A stretch of 46,650 nucleotides of DNA, from contig CABPCP010000021.1 in the NCBI GenBank assembly GCA_902406105.1, positions 1 through 46,650 of the forward strand, read 5' to 3'. A model generated the notes under the pieces. It saw only the letters and a program-made list of their open reading frames with translations, did not search any database and had not been told where the DNA came from. The position numbers and the translations under genes are program-made. The stretch is from an uncultured Mordavella sp. Lineage in GTDB: Bacteria; Bacillota; Clostridia; Lachnospirales; Lachnospiraceae. Of the stretch, positions 32,473 to 39,995 are shown one piece after another. The first letter of the stretch is position 1, and each line of letters starts with the position of its first letter.

Positions 32473-33978
32473 ATGAAAACAGGAAAGGTGTGGCTGGTAG
32501 GAGCCGGTCCTGGAGACGTAAGGCTTCTGACGGTGAAAGGGAAAGAAGCGCTGGAAGAGGCGGAAGTGATCGTTTACGATCACTTGGTAAATAAAGACCT
32601 GCTGGCAATATTCGGCCAGGGAAAGGAATTGATCAACGTGGGAAAACAGGCGGGTCATCACCTGATCCCCCAGGAAGAGATCCAGAAGATTCTGAAGAGA
32701 AAGGCCAGAGAAGGGAAACGGGTAGTCAGGCTTAAGGGAGGAGATCCCTTTCTCTTTGGCCGGGGCGGTGAGGAAGCCAAAGAACTGGCGGATGCCGGGA
32801 TTGATTTTGAGATCGTGCCGGGAGTGACTTCCGCTCTTGCGGTGCCGGCTTATCAGGGAATCCCCGTGACCCACCGGGATTATGCTTCCTCCTTACATAT
32901 CATTACCGGGCATAAGAGAGGAGAAAACACAGAACCCATCAACTATCAGGCCCTGGCTTCTCTGGATGGGACGCTGGTATTCCTGATGGGAGTGACGGCT
33001 CTTCCTCAGATCACGGAACATCTGATAGAGGCGGGAATGGACCCGGAGACTCCGGCCGCCGTCCTGCAGGAAGGGACTACCGCCAGCCAGAAGCGGGTGC
33101 TTGGGACCCTGGAGACTCTGGCGGAAAAGGCAAAGTCGGCGGGAGTGCGCCCGCCGGCGGTGATCGTGGTAGGAGAGGTGTGTACCCTGGCCCCTGATCT
33201 GGAATGGTATGGGAAACTGCCCCTTGCGGGAGTGCGGGTTCTGCTGGCAAGACCAAGGGAACGGATGAATCCTCTGGCAAAAAGGCTGAGGCAGAAAGGC
33301 GCCCAGGTTCTGGAAGTACCGGCTATTGAAACGGTCCCCATCCCAGGGCAGGAACGTCTCATTTCCTGTATGGGAGAGTTGGAATCATATGACTGGCTGG
33401 TGTTCACCGGTCAGGCGGGAGTGGAGTATTTCTTTCAGACCTTGGAAGAGCAGGCCATAGATATCCGGCGGCTGTACGGCAGAAAGATTGCGGTGATCGG
33501 GGAGGGGACAGGCATGGCCCTGAAACGGAGAGGGATATACCCGGACTTAACCCCGGAAGTATATGACGGCGTCTCTCTCGGAAGAACGCTGGCAGAGCAG
33601 GGGATCCAAGGAAAGCATATTCTGCTGCCAAGAGCTGAGAAAGGGAACCGGGAGCTGGTACCGATCCTGGAAGAGGCCGGGGCGTTGGTGGAAGATGTGC
33701 CGGTCTACCGAACGGTCCAAAGTGACAGTCAAATAATCGATATCAGAGAAGAGTTGGAACAGAATAGGATTGACTGTGTGGTGCTGACCAGCGGATCTGT
33801 GGCGGTGGGATTTGCCAGAATGGCCCAAGGGGCAGACTTGTCCAAAGTCACGGCTGTCTGCATCGGAGAACAGACAGCCAGACATGCCAAAGCATGCGGC
33901 ATGATGTGCCGGATTGCCAGAGAAGCAACGGTAGAGGGAATTGAAGAAGAGATCGAAAAGATAACGAAGGAAGGATAA
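32473..33978 (+). CDS. cobA-hemD: Fused uroporphyrinogen-III C-methyltransferase / uroporphyrinogen-III synthase
   Basis: A 501-residue fusion. Residues 1 to about 245 are the SAM-dependent methylase (VWLVGAGPGDVRLLTVKGKE; VRLKGGDPFLFGRGGEE; ITGHKRGENTEPINYQ). Residues about 250-501 are uroporphyrinogen-III synthase (GVRVLLARPRERMNPLAKRL; WLVFTGQAGVEYFF; LTSGSVAVGFARM). The enzyme closes hydroxymethylbilane to uroporphyrinogen III and methylates it to precorrin-2, steering it to sirohydrochlorin. This fusion is common in Clostridia. The ATG directly follows the hemC stop. Confidence 0.96.
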   Translation: MKTGKVWLVGAGPGDVRLLTVKGKEALEEAEVIVYDHLVNKDLLAIFGQGKELINVGKQAGHHLIPQEEIQKILKRKAREGKRVVRLKGGDPFLFGRGGEEAKELADAGIDFEIVPGVTSALAVPAYQGIPVTHRDYASSLHIITGHKRGENTEPINYQALASLDGTLVFLMGVTALPQITEHLIEAGMDPETPAAVLQEGTTASQKRVLGTLETLAEKAKSAGVRPPAVIVVGEVCTLAPDLEWYGKLPLAGVRVLLARPRERMNPLAKRLRQKGAQVLEVPAIETVPIPGQERLISCMGELESYDWLVFTGQAGVEYFFQTLEEQAIDIRRLYGRKIAVIGEGTGMALKRRGIYPDLTPEVYDGVSLGRTLAEQGIQGKHILLPRAEKGNRELVPILEEAGALVEDVPVYRTVQSDSQIIDIREELEQNRIDCVVLTSGSVAVGFARMAQGADLSKVTAVCIGEQTARHAKACGMMCRIAREATVEGIEEEIEKITKEG

Positions 33979-33986
33979 AAGGGAAC

Positions 33987-34964
33987 ATGATCAAAAGACC
34001 AAGAAGATTGCGAGACAGCGAGATACTGCGGAAAATGGTACGGGAGACAAGAGTGGATAAAGCCTCTTTGATCTACCCCATTTTTGTGAAAGAGGGGAAC
34101 GGGATCTGTGAAGAAATCCCTTCTATGCCGGGGCAGTACCGGTATAGTGTGGACCGTTTGGCGTTTGAATTGGAAAATGTGGCAAAAGCGGGCGTTTCAT
34201 CGGTTATGCTTTTTGGCATCCCGGAAGAAAAAGACGCATGCGGAAGCCAGGCATACGCGGAGGATGGAATTATCCAGAAGGCGCTGCGGGAAGCAAAGAG
34301 CCGGGTTCCGGATCTCTACTATATTACAGATGTATGCCTGTGTGAGTATACCTCCCACGGACACTGCGGGATGCTCCGCGGTCATAAGATCGACAACGAC
34401 TCTACCATCGGGCTTCTGGCGAAGACAGCCCTTTCCCAGGTGCAGGCGGGCGCGGATATGGTGGCCCCCTCTGATATGATGGACGGCCGTGTGGGGGCGA
34501 TCCGCAGTCTCTTAGATGAGATGGGATATGAGAACACGCCCATCATGTCTTACGCGGTGAAATATGCCTCTGGATTCTACGCGCCTTTCCGGGATGCGGC
34601 GGACTCTGCTCCTTCCTTTGGAGACCGGAGCAGTTACCAGATGGATTACCACAACAGCAGGGAAGGTATCCGGGAGATTCTTCTGGACGAAGAGGAAGGC
34701 GCGGATATCATCATGGTAAAACCGGCCCTTGCTTATCTTGATATGATCGTGAAGGCGAAGGAAGTCACTTCTCTTCCGATCGCGGCCTACAGTGTCAGCG
34801 GAGAGTATGCGATGATCAAAGCGGCGGCAGAAAAGGGCTGGATTCAGGAAGATAAGATGGTCTGCGAGACGGCGGTAGCGGCCTTCCGGGCCGGAGCCCA
34901 GAGCTATCTGACCTACTACGCCAAGGAATTGGCAGGATATATCGATCAGGGACGGATCGGGTAG
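33987..34964 (+). CDS. hemB: Porphobilinogen synthase HemB
   Basis: HemB condenses two 5-aminolevulinate molecules into porphobilinogen. The 325-residue protein has RPRRLRDSEILRKMVRETR, FVKEGNGICEEIPSMPGQYR, the metal-site segment VCLCEYTSHGHCGML and the catalytic lysines in SYAVKYASGFYAPFRDAA and IIMVKPALAYLDM. hemA and hemL for the substrate are not in this window. It ends the operon; the converging PHP gene stop is 15 bases away, with no clear terminator between. Confidence 0.96.
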   Translation: MIKRPRRLRDSEILRKMVRETRVDKASLIYPIFVKEGNGICEEIPSMPGQYRYSVDRLAFELENVAKAGVSSVMLFGIPEEKDACGSQAYAEDGIIQKALREAKSRVPDLYYITDVCLCEYTSHGHCGMLRGHKIDNDSTIGLLAKTALSQVQAGADMVAPSDMMDGRVGAIRSLLDEMGYENTPIMSYAVKYASGFYAPFRDAADSAPSFGDRSSYQMDYHNSREGIREILLDEEEGADIIMVKPALAYLDMIVKAKEVTSLPIAAYSVSGEYAMIKAAAEKGWIQEDKMVCETAVAAFRAGAQSYLTYYAKELAGYIDQGRIG

Positions 34965-34979
34965 GATAAGAGACCATAC

Positions 34980-35708
34980 TCAGACACCGGATGGACAGCG
35001 GCGCAGCGCATCCAGAATGTCCGGGAGCCCACGGGAATCGGAATAGATCTGATAATAAGGCTCCTGGATATCCGGCAGATAATGAGCGTCTGAGTTAGAG
35101 ATCATGCGGCACCTCTGGAAATAGGGGTGCTCTTTTTGTATCCTGTGAAGCTGGTCAAAACTGCTGATCTCAGCGCAGGGGAATGTACTGTCGGGCGGAA
35201 CAAATCCCAGGTTCGCCAGAAGGCTGTTGGAAGATTTGTCCACATGGGCGGGGAACGCCAAACCGCGGTAGGATTCCACAAGAGAAAAGACATCGGAAAA
35301 AGAAATGTCCGTAGCGTTGATCAAAAGGCGTTCCACCTCTCCTGTCACCTGATCCTGCTCATCCAGAATCTGCTGCCGGCCGAAAATATCCGGCCGGTTT
35401 TGAATAGGAAGGATCCGCTCATAGACAAACTGGTCGAAGGACATAGCGTTTTCCAGTGAGGGAAACAGACAGACCACATGGACCTCTTCAGAGGTGGTCA
35501 GCTCCATTCCGGGAATCACGGTGACACCGCAGATCTCTCCGTGGCGCATAGCGGCAACGCAGTTCCTGCAGGAATTGTGGTCGGTCAGGGCGATCACGTC
35601 CAGTCCCTTGACAGCGGCCATACCCACCAGGTTGGCAGGAGTCATGTCGTCATCGCCGCAGGGGGAAAGACAGGAATGGATATGAAGATCGTAATACAGG
35701 GGGATCAT
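34980..35708 (-). CDS. PHP domain metal-dependent phosphoesterase
   Basis: A 242-residue PHP superfamily hydrolase. Metal-ligand motifs appear in order: YDLHIHSCLSPCGDDDMTP, ALTDHNSCRN, the Glu in GMELTTSEEVHVV, FPAHVDKSSN and SNSDAHY. Such proteins hydrolyse phosphoesters or nucleotides. It is the last gene of the minus-strand hydrogenase-associated operon; ATGA overlap with the DRTGG-like gene indicates coupling. The substrate is not known, though it could be a nucleotide signal or damaged cofactor. Confidence 0.9.
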   Translation of the reverse strand: MIPLYYDLHIHSCLSPCGDDDMTPANLVGMAAVKGLDVIALTDHNSCRNCVAAMRHGEICGVTVIPGMELTTSEEVHVVCLFPSLENAMSFDQFVYERILPIQNRPDIFGRQQILDEQDQVTGEVERLLINATDISFSDVFSLVESYRGLAFPAHVDKSSNSLLANLGFVPPDSTFPCAEISSFDQLHRIQKEHPYFQRCRMISNSDAHYLPDIQEPYYQIYSDSRGLPDILDALRRCPSGV

Positions 35709-36034
35709 AGGAGTTTCTCCTGGATCTTTAATCCCGCGTCGAAGACGGGGAGTTCTGTGGACAGAACGGTGATCCCCTGGTCGGAAGCGCAGGCAAGGTC
35801 TTCTGGGGACAGCAGGACGCCTTCCGCCAGTATGATGCAGGAAACGTCCGCCAGAGACGCCACTGCCAGCGTGTTCCGGTTGCCCATGACGGTCACCCAG
35901 GCCGCATCTGCCGGGGCCTTGCTCATGGCAATACTTAAAAGGTCGCAGCAGAAGACCTTGGAAATGGGCTTGGATATGTTTCCCTGGGCCTGCAGGGTAA
36001 AAAGTTTTGTTTCGATCAGATTTTCTACCGTCAT
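35705..36034 (-). CDS. DRTGG-like domain protein (I)
   Basis: A 109-residue single-domain protein. The pattern SKVFCCDLLSIAMSKAPADAAWVTVMGNRNTLAVASLADVSCIILAEG, then ITVLSTELPVFDAGLKI, resembles DRTGG regulatory domains, as does the second copy in this operon (37,885-38,238). No enzymatic motif is seen. It sits between the HydA-like gene and the PHP gene, and probably binds a ligand or partner. Assignment is by overall pattern. Confidence 0.75.
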   Translation of the reverse strand: MTVENLIETKLFTLQAQGNISKPISKVFCCDLLSIAMSKAPADAAWVTVMGNRNTLAVASLADVSCIILAEGVLLSPEDLACASDQGITVLSTELPVFDAGLKIQEKLL

Positions 36035-36037
36035 AGC

Positions 36038-37411
36038 TTATCGCTCCCTTTTGTCTAGTTCAGTGGTCAGCTTCTCAATATAAGCTTCCATAGAAAATTC
36101 CCCGGCTTCTCCGCTTTCTCCATCTCCGTCCGGAGAGTGGGAGAGATAGGCAATCTCCTTAGCCAGCGTGTTGATATATTCATGGAACAGATAAATACAG
36201 TCGTTTTTGAAGGCTTCACCTCGTACGATATCCTCCGCCAGCGCCCGGCAGGTGGGAGCGCCGCAGGAGCCGCAGTCCAGCCCCGGAAGCTGTTCCGTCA
36301 GTTCTTCGATAGCGCCCATCATTTCCAGGCTTTCCAGGAAAGAATCACCAAGCCGGAAGACGGGTTCGTATTCCACATAAGAAGACCAGTGATAGTCGAT
36401 GTCCGGATAGTTTTCTCCATGAGTCTGGGCTACAGGGAGATAGCGGTGGAGTTTCTTGGACTTGGCGGTAGCTACATAAGGGTTTTCTACCGTCAGAGGA
36501 CCTCCCACACATCCGCCGTTACAGGCATTAAGCTCTACGAATTTCAGCCCATGGAATTTTTCGTCTTCCAGATCGCTCAAAACCCGCAAAGCGCCCATGA
36601 TGCCATCGCAGGCCAGATAGTCATCGGTGATGAGTCCGGCGGCCTCGCCGCCGGCGTTGCTCCAGCCGATGCCGATGCGTCCGGAAGAGGCCAGAGGTTT
36701 TAACTTGGTCTCATCGTCAGTCATATGCTCCAACAAGATGGGATAGACATCTTTGATAGCCAGGACCTTGTCGATCTGGCTCTTTTCAATGCCAAGCGGA
36801 GCTTTGGCATAAGTTACCTTTGACGGGCAGGGAGAGATGAAAAAGATGCCGATCTCTTCTGGAGCAAGGCCGGATTTTTCCGCCGCTTTTTTACGGGCGA
36901 TCTCTGCCGCCACTTCTACCGGAGGTTTCAAAGGAAGCAGGCGCGGGATCAGCGTGGGGAATTTCACCCGGACAATCCGTACGATAGACGGGCATGCGGT
37001 GCTGATAAAGGGCGCTTCATCTCTGTGTTCGCTAATATAAGCGCGGGAAGCTTCCGATACCAGTTCCGCGGCCGCGCTTACTTCAAAAACATCGTCAAAC
37101 CCCATGGAAAGCAGAGCGTTTAAAACTATGTCTACATTCTTGAGATTGTTAAACTGGGAATAAAGGGAAGGAGCCGGAAGAGCTACTGTATACTTGTAAT
37201 TCTGGATCTCTTCCACCGAATCGTAAACAGGGATCTTGGCATGGTGCGGGCAGTAACGGATGCAGCGGCCGCAGTCCACGCAGAACTGAGGTTTGATCCT
37301 GGCTTTCCCGTTTTGCACCCGGATAGCCTGGGTGGGGCAGTATTTAATGCAATTGATGCATCCCCTGCAGGCTTCCGTATCCAGTTGTACAGAATGAATA
37401 AACTTATCCAT
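36038..37411 (-). CDS. Non-canonical [FeFe]-hydrogenase-like ferredoxin protein
   Basis: A 457-residue protein with an N-terminal 2x[4Fe-4S] ferredoxin (CRGCINCIKYCPTQAI; CVDCGRCIRYCPHHAK), a HydA C-terminal-like domain, and a C-terminal Fe-S motif CGSCGAPTC (380-388). The H-cluster loops are changed: loop 1 is STACPS (Ala139-Cys140), loop 2 SPCPSK (Cys195) and loop 3 NACNGGCVGG (Cys297, Cys301). The four cluster-holding cysteines remain, but the catalytic proton-relay Cys is Ala. It is probably a redox sensor or electron carrier rather than an H2 producer. It has the conserved genomic pairing with DRTGG and kinase genes. Confidence 0.88.
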   Translation of the reverse strand: MDKFIHSVQLDTEACRGCINCIKYCPTQAIRVQNGKARIKPQFCVDCGRCIRYCPHHAKIPVYDSVEEIQNYKYTVALPAPSLYSQFNNLKNVDIVLNALLSMGFDDVFEVSAAAELVSEASRAYISEHRDEAPFISTACPSIVRIVRVKFPTLIPRLLPLKPPVEVAAEIARKKAAEKSGLAPEEIGIFFISPCPSKVTYAKAPLGIEKSQIDKVLAIKDVYPILLEHMTDDETKLKPLASSGRIGIGWSNAGGEAAGLITDDYLACDGIMGALRVLSDLEDEKFHGLKFVELNACNGGCVGGPLTVENPYVATAKSKKLHRYLPVAQTHGENYPDIDYHWSSYVEYEPVFRLGDSFLESLEMMGAIEELTEQLPGLDCGSCGAPTCRALAEDIVRGEAFKNDCIYLFHEYINTLAKEIAYLSHSPDGDGESGEAGEFSMEAYIEKLTTELDKRER

Positions 37412-37465
37412 GCGAATCTCCTCCCTGATGTCGATCCGATTTGCCGCTTTAGCTGTTTATGACTA

Positions 37466-37888
37466 TTACAGACGGATATCCATAGTTACCGTGGTGCCGA
37501 CGCCCACAGTGGAATCTATATCCATGTGATCTGAATATTTCTGCATGTTTGGGAGCCCCATTCCGGCGCCAAAGCCAAGAGAACGGACCTCTTCCGGGGC
37601 GGTGGAATATCCGGCCTGCATCGCTTTGTCTATATCCGCGATGCCAGGTCCTGTATCGGCCAGGACAATGCGGATATTATCCTGGCTGACATCCACATCG
37701 ATGACCCCGCCGTCCGCGTGGATGACCATGTTGATCTCTCCTTCGTACATGGCGATAGACACCTTCCGGATCACATTACTGTCTACGCCCATCAGTTTTA
37801 ATTTATTCTTCACACTGCTGCTGGCTGCGCCGGCGCGGGTAAAATCATCTCCAGGTATATCATAATGAAAAGTCAGATGTTCCGTCAT
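37466..37888 (-). CDS. RsbW-like ATP-binding protein (serine kinase / anti-sigma type)
   Basis: A 140-residue GHKL ATPase of the anti-sigma serine-kinase type. N box in AMYEGEINMVIHA, G1 box in LADTGPGIADID and G2 box in GFGAGMGLPNMQKYSD are all visible. Such proteins phosphorylate or bind a partner protein. It overlaps the upstream DRTGG gene by 4 bases. The matching PP2C phosphatase is encoded at 45,418-46,590, but no STAS antagonist is visible in the window. Confidence 0.9.
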   Translation of the reverse strand: MTEHLTFHYDIPGDDFTRAGAASSSVKNKLKLMGVDSNVIRKVSIAMYEGEINMVIHADGGVIDVDVSQDNIRIVLADTGPGIADIDKAMQAGYSTAPEEVRSLGFGAGMGLPNMQKYSDHMDIDSTVGVGTTVTMDIRL

Positions 37889-38238
37889 TGATTGAAAGCA
37901 CCTCCACGTAAGCCATTGCTGTATAGGATCCCACAGGAATTAAACATCCCGTGTTCTGTGCAGAGGATCACGATTTCTTTATCCTGCGCGAGAGCCAGGA
38001 TCGTTTGATCCGGAATCTTATTCCGGACAAAAATGATACAGACAATATCCAGCATCTCTGCCGTGCGCACCACCTGAGCATTGCAAAGGCCTGTGATCAG
38101 AGCGGATTCTTCGCTGGCAAAAGCCAGAACATCGCTCATCATATCAGAAGAGAAAGCGTATTGTACTTCCCGGTCCAGGAAATCCAGGCCGTAGAGAACG
38201 TCCGCGCGCAAAAGTGTTTTGATCTTTTCGATGGTCAT
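37885..38238 (-). CDS. DRTGG-like domain protein (II), first gene of the minus-strand operon
   Basis: A 117-residue protein with the same pattern as the copy at 35,705-36,034: VLYGLDFLDREVQYAFSSDMMSDVLAFASEES, then LDIVCIIFVRNKIPDQTI and IVILCTEHGMFNSCGILYSNGL. I start at the ATG at 38,238, which follows GGGAGATATCT; the frame is open to 38,325 but the extra part looks non-conserved. It likely binds a ligand or regulates the RsbW-like kinase it overlaps. Confidence 0.8.
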   Translation of the reverse strand: MTIEKIKTLLRADVLYGLDFLDREVQYAFSSDMMSDVLAFASEESALITGLCNAQVVRTAEMLDIVCIIFVRNKIPDQTILALAQDKEIVILCTEHGMFNSCGILYSNGLRGGAFNQ

Positions 38239-38522
38239 AGATATCTCCCTTTTTGACAGCTTTATTTTTTCCAGTATATCACCGTGGAAAATGAAAATCA
38301 ACAGGATATTGTATAATATTACCAAAAAACAAGTTCGATATTTGCGATTTTCTTAACAACATTGTTAAAAAATTTGTTTAAAAATTCTGAAATTTAATAA
38401 TATTTAGAATTAAAATATGTGGCTTTTTCATAATCTGTATGATAAAATGATATGGAAATTCAATGTGTCTGCAAGGAAGAGCAATGAAAAAAATAAGACA
38501 GTAAAGGGAGGTAAAAAGAAGA
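38239..38522. promoter_or_regulatory. Divergent hydrogenase control region with a palindrome
   Basis: An A/T-rich 284-base region between the two hydrogenase operons. TTAACAAC-ATTGTTAA at 38,353-38,368 is a 16-bp near-perfect palindrome (7-bp arms) that could be an operator for both operons. TATGAT (38,438-38,443) and TAAAAT (38,443-38,448) are -10-like sites for the plus strand, with no clear -35. AAAGGGAGG precedes the plus-strand gene. Confidence 0.5.
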
Positions 38523-39017
38523 ATGCTTTCTAAAAAAAGTACAGTTCAGTTTAACGGAACAGAAGCGCAAAAGCAAGAACTGTTGGAAATGATTGCCGAG
38601 CTGAAAGATGAAAAAGGTTCTCTTATGCCAATTTTGCAGAGGGCTCAAGAAATCTACGGATATCTGCCGATCGAAGTGCAGAAGATCATTTCTGATGAGA
38701 CGGGAATCCCGATTGAGAAGATCTACGGAGTGGCTACCTTTTATTCCCAGTTCAATCTGAACCCCAAGGGGCGGTACCGGATATCCGTCTGTCTTGGAAC
38801 AGCCTGTTATGTAAAAGGCTCTGGGGATATATATAATAAGCTGATGGAAAAATTAGGGATCGTGGGCGGAGAGTGTACGCCGGACGGGAAATTTTCTCTG
38901 GATGCCTGCCGCTGTGTAGGAGCCTGCGGCCTTGCGCCGGTCATGATGGTCAACGACGAGGTGTATGGCCGTCTGACGGTGGATGATATTGACGATATTC
39001 TGGCAAAATACGAATAG
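38523..39017 (+). CDS. NuoE-like [2Fe-2S] hydrogenase subunit (HydC/HndA type)
   Basis: A 164-residue thioredoxin-fold [2Fe-2S] protein of the NuoE family, the small subunit of trimeric electron-bifurcating hydrogenases. SLMPILQRAQEIYGYLP and GIPIEKIYGVATFYSQF precede the cluster ligands in CLGTACYVKGSGD and CRCVGACGLAPVMMV. The first gene of the plus-strand operon; the next gene starts 2 bases later. It likely relays electrons between NuoF-like and HydA subunits. Confidence 0.95.
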   Translation: MLSKKSTVQFNGTEAQKQELLEMIAELKDEKGSLMPILQRAQEIYGYLPIEVQKIISDETGIPIEKIYGVATFYSQFNLNPKGRYRISVCLGTACYVKGSGDIYNKLMEKLGIVGGECTPDGKFSLDACRCVGACGLAPVMMVNDEVYGRLTVDDIDDILAKYE

Positions 39018-39019
39018 CC

Positions 39020-39577
39020 ATGCTGACAGAAATTTCCCTGCATGTGCTAGATGTGGCGGAGAACTCTGTGCGGGCCGGCGCCAGTTTCATAGAGATCAGC
39101 ATGGAGGCAGATACGAAGAAAGACAGGCTTATAGTCACTATCAAAGATAATGGATGCGGAATGAGTAAGAACCAGGCGGAACAGGCGCTAGATCCGTTTT
39201 ATACTACCCGGACTACCCGGAGGATAGGACTTGGGATCCCTTTTTTTAAACAGGCGGCAGAAGGTTCCGGCGGAAACTTTGAACTTTGTTCAAAAGAAGG
39301 AGAAGGAACCCTTGTGAGGGCAATATTTGGACTGTCCCATATCGACCGGATGCCTGTAGGGGATATCAACGCTGCCATCTATACTTTGATCGTGTACAAC
39401 GAGCAGATTGATTTTCATTACCGGTATGCTCTGGATGGAAGAGAATTTGTGCTGGATACCAGAGAAATGCGAGAAATTCTGGGAGATATCTCTTTCCAGG
39501 ACGCGGAGGTGTCCAGATTTATCAAAGACTATCTGGCAGAAGGAAAGAAGGAAGTAGACGACGGAACATTGTGGTGA
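39020..39577 (+). CDS. GHKL ATPase (histidine-kinase-like) of the hydrogenase operon
   Basis: A 185-residue ATP-binding protein. The N box is VLDVAENSVRAGASFIEI, the G1 box KDNGCGMSK and the G2 box RRIGLGIPFFKQAAEG. There is no phospho-acceptor His domain, so it is not an ordinary sensor kinase. The last about 80 residues have no recognisable domain. This type of gene occurs between NuoE- and 2Fe-2S-like genes in clostridial hydrogenase clusters. With the kinase, phosphatase and sensor genes it suggests a partner-switching system. Confidence 0.88.
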   Translation: MLTEISLHVLDVAENSVRAGASFIEISMEADTKKDRLIVTIKDNGCGMSKNQAEQALDPFYTTRTTRRIGLGIPFFKQAAEGSGGNFELCSKEGEGTLVRAIFGLSHIDRMPVGDINAAIYTLIVYNEQIDFHYRYALDGREFVLDTREMREILGDISFQDAEVSRFIKDYLAEGKKEVDDGTLW

Positions 39578-39602
39578 GGATGAGACGATAAGGAGGATGA
39601 GT

Positions 39603-39977
39603 ATGAAATCTCTGGAAGAATTAAGAGCGATAAGAGAACGGAACCAGAGTAAAGTAGGAGTGCGCTCTGAGAGTGAGACCCAGACCAGAGTGGTGGTAGG
39701 CATGGCAACCTGCGGCATTGCCAGCGGAGCCAGGCCGGTGCTGGCCGCCCTTTCGGATGCGGTACAGAAGGAATTTTTGACGGATAAGATCAGCGTGACC
39801 CCCACTGGCTGTATCGGATTATGCCAGTATGAGCCGATCGTGGAAGTACTGGAACCGGGCAAAGAGAAGGTGACCTATGTAAAGATGACCCCGGAGAAAG
39901 CAATGGAAGTATTTGATCTGCATTTGAAAAAAGGGCAGGTGGTCACCAAGTATACACTAGGCGCTGTACAGGAATAA
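39603..39977 (+). CDS. [2Fe-2S] thioredoxin-like ferredoxin (HndB type)
   Basis: A 124-residue [2Fe-2S] protein with the ligands in MATCGIASGARPVLAALSD and PTGCIGLCQYEPIVEVL, the thioredoxin-like ferredoxin pattern of HndB. I start at the ATG at 39,603 because AGGAGG lies 6 bases upstream; the ATG at 39,597 abuts it. It may donate electrons within the hydrogenase complex. It sits between the ATPase and NuoF-like genes. Confidence 0.92.
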   Translation: MKSLEELRAIRERNQSKVGVRSESETQTRVVVGMATCGIASGARPVLAALSDAVQKEFLTDKISVTPTGCIGLCQYEPIVEVLEPGKEKVTYVKMTPEKAMEVFDLHLKKGQVVTKYTLGAVQE

Positions 39978-39995
39978 AGAAGGAGGTATGAGACA

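Noticed and set aside
38340..38390. Canonical Rex operator
   Set aside because: The half-sites are present but in reversed order; the strict Rex palindrome TTGTTAA-N-TTAACAA is not formed.
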